In this document: positions 35,323 through 43,923 of the stretch, piece after piece
Layout: each line of letters opens with the position of its first letter
Numbering within the stretch: the stretch's first letter is position 1
NCBI GenBank assembly: GCA_025267735.1
Contig: CM046309.1
Location: 60,267,319 to 60,331,318, forward strand
Direction of reading: 5' to 3'
From: Mactra quadrangularis
Taxonomy: Eukaryota; Mollusca; Bivalvia; Venerida; Mactridae
DNA: 64,000 nucleotides
Position numbers and translations under genes: made by a program
The notes under the pieces: generated by a model
What the model was told of the DNA's origin: nothing
Database searches by the model: none
The model's input: the letters and a program-made list of their open reading frames with translations, nothing else

Positions 35323-36535
35323 TTGTATTCAACTGTCAGTGGTGCATACACTAACCTCACTGATTTAAATACTCCTTATGTGTTCGATATTCCCCATACA
35401 TAAATGATAATATAAATCCAGTTTCATCGAAGAAAATTTACGACGCAGTTGTTCTTCCAAAAGCATTATATGGATGTGAACTATGGTCAGTGTTAAATGC
35501 TAGTGATATGATAAAACGTCCTATAGATTCTGTATCAAACATATGCAATCTTTAAAGCTAAGCACATCAACTAACTTTGCTGTATGTGCCTTAGGTGTTG
35601 TCTCCATGGAAACAATTATTGAACATAAAAAATACAATTTCTGGGCCAACTATGTCGGTTATCGAACAGTTACATGACTAAAGAAATATTTAATAAAAGA
35701 CTTATTCATTTCCTCAACTGTGACAATCAATGTGACGGATATGTGCCTGATGTATTTAGGATCTTGCAGAAACATAATTTGGTCGACGTTTTAACCACAT
35801 TATGTTTTAAGTGGAATATTTCCATCGAAATACGAATGAAAACGTATATTATGTGATAAAATGATTAAAACTGATCGTGCACATACTTACAATGATATTT
35901 GTACAAATAATACATTCATTACATCAATTGGAACCAAACTCACATTGTGATCTATGGTCAATATCAGTGGCTAACCCGACACAAATAAACATCTGTAAAA
36001 AAAACTCTTAAAAACTGTAGCATTACTTATTTCAAGGAAGTTTCACTCATTGTGTCACAAATGTAACGTAACAGTAGAAAATATAGTGACACATCAAATT
36101 CTTTTTTGTCAAGCACACCATCACCATAGGGAACGATTGTGGCATTTGCTCATCGATACATTTGGGTTTCTCAAATATGCGGAGCTTATAAAAAATCGGC
36201 GGAAGTTCCGCCGAATGAGCAATGTGAGCAATTGTTACAAATCGCGTGTTCAACCAGCACATGCTCATTTCAGTTCTTTGAATTTGTACATATCGTAATG
36301 AAGCTATTGTAAAAGTCTTTTGTCTTATACTATGTAAATAATGTTTGTAATATATTGATTAGTTGAGTAGCTCTCCAATATTGGAGGAAATAAAGGTATA
36401 TATATACTAAAGTACTATTGCACTCATTGTGGATAAAAACTATAAGTCCAAATTTATGTACGGGATTTACGAACAAATGTGGAGTATCTAAATAGGCGAG
36501 GTTAATTGTATGCACCACTGACAATCAAATAAAAT
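35323..36535. mobile_element. F2-ended composite element containing a LINE fragment
   Basis: The left end TTGTATTCAACTGTCAGTGG (35323) and the right end CCACTGACAATCAAATAAAAT (to 36535) are the inverted F2 termini, but 1.2 kb apart rather than 137-179 bp. The interior carries the retrotransposon-derived sequence at 35420-36298. It is either an F2 element that captured or received a LINE fragment, or two solo F2 ends that happen to flank one. Confidence 0.6.
35420..36298 (+). pseudogene. Decayed C-terminal part of a non-LTR retrotransposon ORF2
   Basis: Broken frames read in order. First comes KIYDAVVLPKALYGCELWS near 35433, which matches the conserved end of non-LTR reverse transcriptase domains (the VVLPKALYGCELW stretch). 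Next is a stretch with NFAVCALGVVSMETIIEHKK and FWANYV, then KEIFNKRLIHFLN near 35677. Last, CHKCNVTVENIVTHQILFC near 36053 gives a C-x2-C-x9-H-x4-C zinc-finger-like motif typical of LINE C-termini. Stops and frame shifts interrupt it, so it is inactive. The palm and endonuclease regions are absent. Confidence 0.7.
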
Positions 36536-36536
36536 G

Positions 36537-37277
36537 TATCATTATATATCTAATAAATCTAACCAATCGACAATCTGCATATGTACCACGTGACCGTCCA
36601 ATATATTCCCGTATTGGATCCAAAAGATGTATATTATTTTAGTATTGGACAGTTGGGTACATGTGCACTAAACGATGCTAGTCTGGTTTCCGATATTAAT
36701 CTTTAACGATCAAATGATGATGATTATTTCAAAGAATACGAAAGATATATAATAAAAAGGTTATTATACTCGAACACAGCCTATCGGCTCGTCCAATATG
36801 ACTTTCCAAGCTGTGTACTCGTCCAAATATAGTTCAGTATTGTACAGTAAAATGTATAATAACCTATAACTATTATCACTAAGCGAAACTCAATTCACCA
36901 AGTCCTGAAATACACTAACTATAAGTATGCTAAGTGAAGCGTCACGTTATCAATGTAGTTGAGTATATTTTACAATATACGTTTTCCTTTCATCTTGCCG
37001 ACATCACTTGTTATGTTCTACCTACCTGTACGTGACTAGACAATAACAGACTATCAGGAACTAATGTCTGCATAATACTTGCACTCTGTAGTTACCAATT
37101 AACGGTCTCTTTGATCTTTATACCCACCTAGAATTCACGATCCCGTATGACGGAATTTAGTCACCTCCGATAAAAGGACATTACGAATACCTCTGCGATC
37201 TTCTACGAGAGAATATTGGGTAGAAAATCGCCGAAGGTTCCGAATGAGGTGGCTTGTGAATTTTAATCGTAAAATAT
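36537..37277. other. Noncoding stretch
   Basis: Inverted words around CCGTCCAATAT and TATTGGACAG at about 36597-36653 suggest another small eroded inverted repeat; nothing else is recognised. Confidence 0.35.
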
Positions 37278-37278
37278 C

Positions 37279-37522
37279 AGTAGCGCTTTTCACAAATGTT
37301 TACGAAAAAAGATATCGTAAGTCAATTTCATAAATTTTGCTGTTCAAAGTCAGAATGTTAACAAAGTTAACATAACTATATGATATTCAAAATGTATCAA
37401 ATATTTTACATATTTTAATAATATTTTGAATTGATGGGTCAAAACAATTAACCGCAATATGATTATTTTTGCTTTTGACTTACGATGGTTTTTATCGTAA
37501 GAATTTTTGTGAAAAGCGCCAC
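37279..37522. mobile_element. MITE family F7 (GTGGCGCTTTTCACAAA ends)
   Basis: AGTAGCGCTTTTCACAAAT at the left and ATTTTTGTGAAAAGCGCCAC at the right are inverted. TCGTAAGTCAA / TTGACTTACGA form a second inverted block. A second copy of matching length is at 63200-63442. Confidence 0.8.
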
Positions 37523-37523
37523 A

Positions 37524-39098
37524 GTTTTTTTTTCGTATACATGCATATACATCTATTTTTGTTTCAATAAAATTACCGGACGTTTCCATAAACTTCTAAG
37601 TCTCAATCATCAAACATTGGACATTTCCGACGCGAAAAATCGCACTGTAATAAGCAACGTGGTTTTGTTGGCTTTTTCCTATAGTTATGTCTGGTAAGTG
37701 TAGTGGACAATAATTTGGGGGTACCGTATCCCAGCAAGTTCAATAAAATAGCATTCAGTCATAGATGTCTTTTCATTTAAATTTAACACAGGGTAAGACG
37801 TGTGAGTTAAAAATTATGCCGGAAGATCAAAAGATCAAAACTACAATAAAAAATGAATAAAACATCTTAAATATGTTTGCTTTCTTTTCTAACTTCATTG
37901 AAAACATTTTGAAATTTATTACGGTACTTTTTAAAGAAATGCGTGTTTTCTCGTTCATTATTACAACGATAAAACCTAGAATTATTATGGTATTTAAAAA
38001 AATGATTTAAGTGTGTTTTTATTTAACTATTCTAGCACAAACTAACATCTGGATCAATTCAAACTTTCCAGTATTAGTGAAAAAACAATCACACATTTAA
38101 TTGATGACGTCTAGGCACCAAGTGTTATAATGCTTTTAAAATTGTTGTTTTCATTTCGGCATTAACCTTGCTTAGACGAATTCAAAGGAGAAGGCTACTT
38201 GCGAAAAAAACATGGTATACATTTAGACCGTGCCTAAGATCAAAGAAAACTATTATAGTTTCGTTGGCACATGCTCGCTTTGACAGAAGCTAAATCTCGT
38301 ATTTTCTCGTTCAAACTAAAGGTGATGATAATGAACAAGTGTTTTGTTTTGTGTTCTAACATTAACGCGTTCTTGAAGAAACAAAACTCTTTAGATTTTC
38401 TTCATTCAAGTTTGTTTATCGATGATTGATGGATAGCGTGAAAAATGTGTGTACATATTAAGGCGAATATCAATCATAATCAGTTCGTAAACATTCGGGT
38501 ACTTCCGTCATTTTTCGTAATTGGAAAATAATGTAAAAACAAAACTATTTCCCTCTCTCAATCCCCACAACGGTTACTTCCCCTGGTAAGTACAGAACCG
38601 CACTCAGAACTCAATCGGGTTCTTGTCTGGTTCCCAATCGTACTTTGACAGGTAAAAGTTAGTCGGGCAAAGCGTGATAATGGCTGCCTCCGATGTAATA
38701 AATTAGGCATTGGATAATTATGTTTTCAAATGAACATTTCTCACTTCACAGGCTTAAATCAAAAGATCATTGTACAAGAATTACAGTGAATACCTTTTTT
38801 AGTTGTCCGGTTATATTTATGCTCAATAAAGTATCCGAAATTCTAACGAGACTAATCCACGTCCGAATTGTGTTCACTTCAAGACATGTTTTTGATAATC
38901 GTTCGCTAAATATACATGTACGTGCAATTAGAAAAATCGAAATCGAATGACATATATACGGGTACCGAACTCCTACTAAAGTTACTATCGTCAGCAAATG
39001 ATCATGCAAGATTAAGAAAACTCAAACGAAAATTTTGTTGCCTGAATAATAACTGTTAGCTGGATCAAGGACCTTTCATAGGGTCCTTGGCTGGATTC
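37524..39098. other. Noncoding stretch, nothing recognised
   Basis: Frames at 38720-38950 and 38767-39009 overlap on opposite strands and are unrecognised. A small palindrome (AAGGACC...GGGTCCTT) lies at 39068-39088; similar words recur near 62500 and 62700. Confidence 0.4.
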
Positions 39099-39100
39099 AA

Positions 39101-39206
39101 TATGCGGAGGATGGCGAAGATTGGCGGAAACATGTGACGATTGACGAAGATATGCGAAGATTGGCGGAAACATGTGACGATTGACGAACCTATGCGAAGA
39201 TAACCA
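39101..39206. repeat. 40-bp minisatellite
   Basis: TTGGCGGAAACATGTGACGA occurs at 39121 and 39161, giving a 40-base period with GACGAAGATATGCGAAGA between. Diverged GACGAAGATTGGCGAAGA text continues at 39255-39308. Confidence 0.8.
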
Positions 39207-39309
39207 ATGACAAGAACAAATGAGGCCAAGCTAGGTAGCCTATTGCAAAGATGTGCGACGATTGACGAAGATTGGCGAAGAATGTCGAAGATAGGGGAAG
39301 ATCAGCGAT

Positions 39310-39876
39310 AAATGAGGCTATGATAGTATAATAATACAAAGTTTGTATCCTAATATTCTAACACTGATCAAAAAGTCAAGTTTTCGTGTCGATAAATACA
39401 TATGATATGATTTTATGATAAGTTAAACATTGAATAAAACAACCTTTAACCGTTATTAATGTCTTAAATCATTTGATAAGAATTGATACATTTTTAATTG
39501 GAATAATTATACTTGTTGAGTTACCTCAAATCGTCGTTAGTCTATAATGTTTACAGTCACACAACTCAATTTTGCTTCTAGTAAACGTCTCACAGATTTT
39601 GTGGTTTTAAAAAAAGTCGCGCGCAATGGCAAATACTTAATACAGTAAACAAGGTCTTCAGTGACGTGATTTACAAAAAAAGCAACTAATAAGAAAAGAT
39701 TAATTCGTTTTTCGCCTATTCCTCTTTTTTTGAAAACAATTAAAACGGGTGAACGACAACAAATAGCGCATATCATAATAACTACTATTTTTACTTAGAA
39801 AAAATCTAACTGGTTTTGTGTGGTTTGATCGTTTACTTTAAATCGTTCGAACAAACATTGAATCGAGCAGTAATGC
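39310..39876. other. Noncoding stretch, nothing recognised
   Basis: AT-rich; a 79-codon minus-strand frame at 39537-39776 is unrecognised. Confidence 0.4.
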
Positions 39877-39878
39877 CT

Positions 39879-40221
39879 CAGTTCCATAAAATCGTACGTG
39901 CATACAGCCGTAGGCCGTGGGAAGCCGTGGGAAGCCGTGGGAAGCCTTGCGTGCTAAGGTGACGGTACACACATGGCACAAAACAACACACTCATATGGA
40001 GCCGTAGCTGGAAGATATGCAAGTTTAACTCATACTCGGCCACGATTGTGTTCACGATTTGACTTTGAAACTGATACGTGTATCCTGGTCTCATCTCACA
40101 GACCCTGGTAAAAACGTAACAGTCCGTACGGGTACGCCAGAGTTCGTACGGATCCTTGCGGAGCTTGATCCCACGGCGCCCGTACGGTGCCCTCACGGCT
40201 ATTTTTATGTTTATGGGACTG
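39879..40221 (+). mobile_element. F3 element copy
   Basis: Starts CAGTTCCATAAAATCGTACG and ends TTTATGTTTATGGGACTG. It matches the 12998-13338 copy in opposite orientation and the cryptochrome-intron copy at 48494. A short triplication of CCGTGGGAAG occurs near 39916-39943. Confidence 0.8.
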
Positions 40222-40259
40222 TAGCTTTACTTGACTAGGTCATTTGCCAAAAATGTTTG

Positions 40260-40415
40260 TGCAGAGGATTAGATTCAACATTATAACCTAGAACTAAGCG
40301 TATACCTTCGTCAGTAGCTCACAACTGTCCTATACTTGATATAGAGGTAGGATAGGGAATGGCCGTAAAACGAATCGTTTGACCAAACTCTACAAAATGT
40401 ATATAGGTTCCGCCT
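40260..40415 (-). mobile_element. Diverged SINE-A fragment
   Basis: On the plus strand AACTAAGCGTATACCTTCGT, GGGAATGGCCGTAAAACG and GACCAAACTCTACAAA are eroded minus-strand SINE-A landmarks in the expected order. Confidence 0.5.
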
Positions 40416-40419
40416 TTTA

Positions 40420-41342
40420 TGAAATATGATCTTATATACAGAGCAAAACAAAGTTCTACGACTTTAACTGAGATAAATATATAGATATATAGATGTACAG
40501 TACAACATGCATAAAACATCCACTAAGGAGATACACACTGACGGTGGAAGCACAAAATGGCCGCTAAGACAAGTAGCTACCTAATACAGGAATCGAGGAA
40601 CATAGGAATCACATAATAAATCAAGTTTGAAGATATGTAAACTTGGCTTCTTACGTATTGGGTATTACAGTAAATGTCCGCAATAAGTACCATCAAAATC
40701 GAGGGTCTTAATAGCGAGGTTGTCTGAGTAAAGAGGCATGTTCTGCTTAAATTATGCATTTAAGGCTTTAATAACGTCAAAACTTACATGACTTTGCAAT
40801 AAAATAACCAAAGTGATCTTTATAGCATATTGTACTGTTCTTTAAACAGGAGTGGTGATCGCAAATTCAGGGTTGTCGGTACCCAAGAAAAAAACGGGAA
40901 AAAACCCATCCAATCTACAAGCAATTAAAGTTAAGAATGGAAAGTTTTAAATAAAAAACTTATAATTCAGATTGACAGCTGGAAAACTTCCTTTCTTTGT
41001 AAACATTGAGATAATCGATGTATCAGTTGAACAAAATTATTTTAAAATGTTTCAGATTCGAATCTATATCATTTATTCATAATTAGAAATTTTACGTTAA
41101 TTAACGTTAAAGCCACACACAGTTTAGATCAATCAATTATGTGGAAGCATATGTATTGTACCTGATAGCTGGTCGAGATTACATTTTGTTTGGTGATATT
41201 TAGTTGTAACTACCTTAATATTAATGTGTTTTTACATACCATTTGAGCAGTGAGCACACTACATTGCGTTTTTATACTAATTATGTTTCTATCAGTTTTT
41301 AAAATGTTTATATTGGGGATTGCATCAGACTCTGTCCAGTAG
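40420..41342. other. Noncoding stretch, nothing recognised
   Basis: AT-rich; small frames at 40319-40519 and 40577-40759 (minus) are unrecognised. Confidence 0.4.
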
Positions 41343-41344
41343 CC

Positions 41345-41651
41345 AGTTCAATTACACAAAACGTTAAAGAACGCTTTGTAACGATACATTCGGAACTCCT
41401 CGGCTATTCGTTGCGATTAATCTCGGACATATTTAGACGCTATTTTGAAACTACCGGTGTTGAAATAAACAAATATATGATCATTTTGGCAATTAGTGAT
41501 GTTTCGTTTTTAGTCCGTAAATTTTAAAACATCACCCATTGCCTTAACGATCTCGTATTTGTGTATTAGATTAGGTTATTCGCAGCGAATGGCCGAGGAG
41601 TTCCGAATGTATCGTTATGTAACGTTCTGTAACGTTCGCGGTAACTGAACT
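41345..41651. mobile_element. 307-bp foldback MITE, family F1, second copy
   Basis: Ends AGTTCAATTACACAAAACG and GTAACTGAACT, with the same subterminal and central blocks as the copy at 9965-10271 but inserted in the opposite orientation. The identical length with several substitutions shows both derive from one source without large indels. Confidence 0.85.
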
Positions 41652-41654
41652 CAC

Positions 41655-42163
41655 TACTGCTATAGCCTATATTCATGAGTCGCGTTTCTTTTACCTTTTT
41701 AACGTTTAAAATATACAATGTACCCTTAATATAGGGCCCTTAAATAGTGGAGCTATTTTGTTAAGGAGCTCTCCTATTGAGACAGATCACATTGGTCAAT
41801 GCAAAATCGTGTGATTATAAGACAACTTCTTATCATTAAGTCCATCTTTCTAAATTAAGCATCTTAGACTTAAAAATCGTCAAACTCGTATATTATGATT
41901 TGACAATTAGCGAGGTGGTCTTTAAAATTTACTGTTTTCATAACAAAATATTGTGTATCTTTAGCTAGGATTCGAACATATTTCTCCATACCTCATCTTA
42001 CGACAAGTCTGGTCTTAACTCAAACAAGAACTGGTCTCAGATGGTCAAATACCATTTATGTGATAAAATACTCAATCTGTAAGCAATATAGTCTACGTAT
42101 TACACACCTATATGTATTTTGAGTCGTCAGGAGGAAGAATTGAACATTTCACGAATAAATTTC
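41655..42163. other. Noncoding stretch
   Basis: A tRNA-like B-box remnant (AGGATTCGAACAT) lies near 41967; nothing else is recognised. Confidence 0.4.
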
Positions 42164-42164
42164 T

Positions 42165-42466
42165 CAGGGGCGGTCCAGGATTTTTTCTAAGGGGAGTCCG
42201 AACTTTTATAGGGGGGGGGGTCCGAACTTTTCTAGGGGGGTCCGAACCTCGAACCTTACCACAACCACATTATACACATTTTGCAAAAATGCAACATATT
42301 GATAATAAAACTACATAACCATTAAATATATGTTAAGCACCGAGAAAAATTGCTTCATGCTACTTAAAATGACTTACAGGCAAGAAATACACTAATGGAC
42401 AGGTACATTTTCCAATTTCTATGGGGGGGGGTCCGGACCCCCTGACCCCCCGCTGGATCCGCCTAT
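42165..42466 (+). mobile_element. F6 element copy
   Basis: CAGGGGCGGTCCAGGATTTT at the left and CCGCTGGATCCGCC at the right, with G-run and C-run blocks and the core words CACATTATACAC and AAGCACCGAGA, colinear with 31145-31435. Confidence 0.82.
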
Positions 42467-42648
42467 GTTTCTCACTTACTTAAGTTTACAACCTCTATCG
42501 TAAATTATTTATATTTCTGTGAAATTGTATCAAAAATGTCTCCAGTAGCATAGATTTCTCAAACACACCCTCGACATACCTACGTGTATACATGTATACA
42601 TACTAAATTTAGCGGTTTTCATATTTCAAATTTAATAATATAAAAACT

Positions 42649-42824
42649 ATGGTGGCATATTTCTGCCATCAGATAACTAGTTAATTAAGAGGTTTAATAG
42701 TTACAGTAACTAGTTAACCTCTTAAGTTAATTAAGTTAAGTGGTTGGCTAGTTACCGCAACTAGTTAACCTTTTAATTAACTGGTTAGTTTTGTGGTTAT
42801 CTGATGGCAGAAATATGCCACCAT
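42649..42824. mobile_element. Complete GGTGGCA palindromic element
   Basis: ATGGTGGCATATTTCTGCCA then TCAGATAAC at the left is mirrored by GTTATCTGATGGCAG then AAATATGCCACCAT. The interior has about two GTTAACTAGTTAC-type units, against about five in the truncated copy at 1-310. Confidence 0.85.
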
Positions 42825-42936
42825 AGAAACAAACAAGGTGAAATTGTAATAGGCATGTACATGTAGCTAAAATTTTACTAAATATTGATTTGGTTTTTGA
42901 AGCTGCTTATAAATATTTCTATGGTATTTTTTATTG

Positions 42937-42977
42937 CATTCTCGTACCCAGAGTGTTAACCCCGGGGTACGAGAATG
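42937..42977. mobile_element. Short palindromic element, second copy
   Basis: CATTCTCGTACCC and GGGTACGAGAATG flank a 15-base centre. The ends match the element at 32124-32205. Confidence 0.6.
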
Positions 42978-43049
42978 TATTACTGGTTATTGCAAGTAAC
43001 TTTAAGCTTCTTTCTACTACCAAGCACTCATGAGGCACTGGGTACAAAG

Positions 43050-43170
43050 CTAAACTAAGGCCACAACAAGTTGATATGTTCTGTGGAATCGCTCGTACTT
43101 TAAATTTGACGGTTTTTACATAATAATTGTTTTATTTCCTCGCTCTCTCATTGAAGTTTGGTCAAAGACA
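43050..43170. mobile_element. Partial F4 MITE
   Basis: AAGGCCACAACAAGTTGATA followed by rearranged interior words (ATCGCTCGTACTTT, TTTCCTCGCTC); the right end is missing. Confidence 0.5.
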
Positions 43171-43212
43171 CGCATTGAGTAAAAGAAACTTGATTCGGGC
43201 TAGTATAAATAT

Positions 43213-43473
43213 CATAGGTGGATCTAGCGGGTGGGGGTAAGGGGGTCCGCCCCCACCCCCTGGAATTTCCAACACATACATGTCTATTAGTGTATTTCTT
43301 GAATGTAAGTCATTTTTAAGTAGCTGGATGCTTAACATAGATTTCATAGTTATGTAGTTTTTATTTATTAATATGATGCATAATTCTGCAATATGTATTG
43401 TGTATTGACCACAAAATGTGGTTGTGGTCCAAAAGTTCGGACCCCCCATGAAAAAATCCTGGACCCGCCCCTG
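43213..43473 (-). mobile_element. F6 element copy, inverted
   Basis: CATAGGTGGATCTAGCGG at the left and CCTGGACCCGCCCCTG at the right, the reverse of the copy at 42165, which lies about 750 bases away. The pair could form a large inverted repeat. Confidence 0.78.
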
Positions 43474-43490
43474 AATATCAAAGTTAAAGT

Positions 43491-43618
43491 TGTGCGTAGT
43501 GCTCGTTCAAAGCACAGGCTGTTGGCGTCCCCACATTTTTTTTAACACATACTATATATGCGTTCAAAAAACTTTTCGCGGACGCCGACAGCCTGTTGTT
43601 CAAAAGGCTCAAAGCTAC
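43491..43618. repeat. Imperfect inverted repeat of about 128 bp
   Basis: CAGGCTGTTGGCGTCC at about 43515 is mirrored by GGACGCCGACAGCCTG at about 43580, and GCGTAG at the left end by CTACGC at the right. Probably another small MITE. Confidence 0.55.
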
Positions 43619-43746
43619 GCCACTGTTTTATTACAAAACCATAACGTGTGTGAAAATACGCAGACAAATTGTATAAAGACTGTCTAATATCAAGAATATA
43701 TCGACTTTCTTAACAAAAATCGATTACAATCATTATTTAGTATTAC

Positions 43747-43760
43747 GTTGCCATCGCAAC
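43747..43760. promoter_or_regulatory. Candidate RFX X-box upstream of cryptochrome
   Basis: GTTGCCATCGCAAC is a near-perfect palindrome matching the RFX X-box half sites with a two-base spacer, 157 bases before the start codon. RFX factors drive ciliary and many neuronal genes. Sequence match only. Confidence 0.4.
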
Positions 43761-43824
43761 ACACGCTTAACATGAATTCAAAGCGATTTTCACGGGAAAA
43801 TTGTTCTTACGCACCGGCGCACTG

Positions 43825-43833
43825 ACCGGAAGT
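43825..43833 (+). promoter_or_regulatory. Candidate ETS site upstream of cryptochrome
   Basis: ACCGGAAGT is the full ETS/GABP consensus, 84 bases before the start codon, a usual place for such sites in TATA-less promoters. Confidence 0.4.
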
Positions 43834-43852
43834 TATTAGATTGTTATTAAAA

Positions 43853-43860
43853 TTACATAA
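43853..43860. promoter_or_regulatory. Candidate D-box upstream of cryptochrome
   Basis: TTACATAA fits the PAR-bZIP/E4BP4 D-box consensus TTAYRTAA, 57 bases before the start codon. D-boxes mediate clock and light responses of several animal genes, which suits a photoreceptor gene, but the 8-mer alone is weak in AT-rich DNA. Confidence 0.35.
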
Positions 43861-43916
43861 ATGTCAATACGCTATTTGTACTTTTAATGCGTACACAAAT
43901 ATAAGACAGCAAAACA

Positions 43917-43923
43917 ATGTCTG
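43917..43923 (+). CDS. cry1: cry1 coding exon 1
   Basis: Seven coding bases only (Met-Ser plus the first base of Ala3), followed by a strong GTGAGT donor. I chose this start because it joins in frame to exon 2 and has an AAAACA leader. The next in-frame Met is M11, which would also leave the photolyase domain intact. Confidence 0.75.

Larger units (their letters stand above)
43620..43916 (+). promoter_or_regulatory. Cryptochrome proximal promoter and 5' UTR
   Basis: Repeat-free stretch between the inverted repeat at 43491-43618 and the start codon, holding the X-box, ETS and D-box candidates. Transcript start is not defined by sequence. Confidence 0.4.

Noticed and set aside
39101..39308. 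CRISPR-like or regulatory array
   Set aside because: A plain 40-bp minisatellite without spacers.
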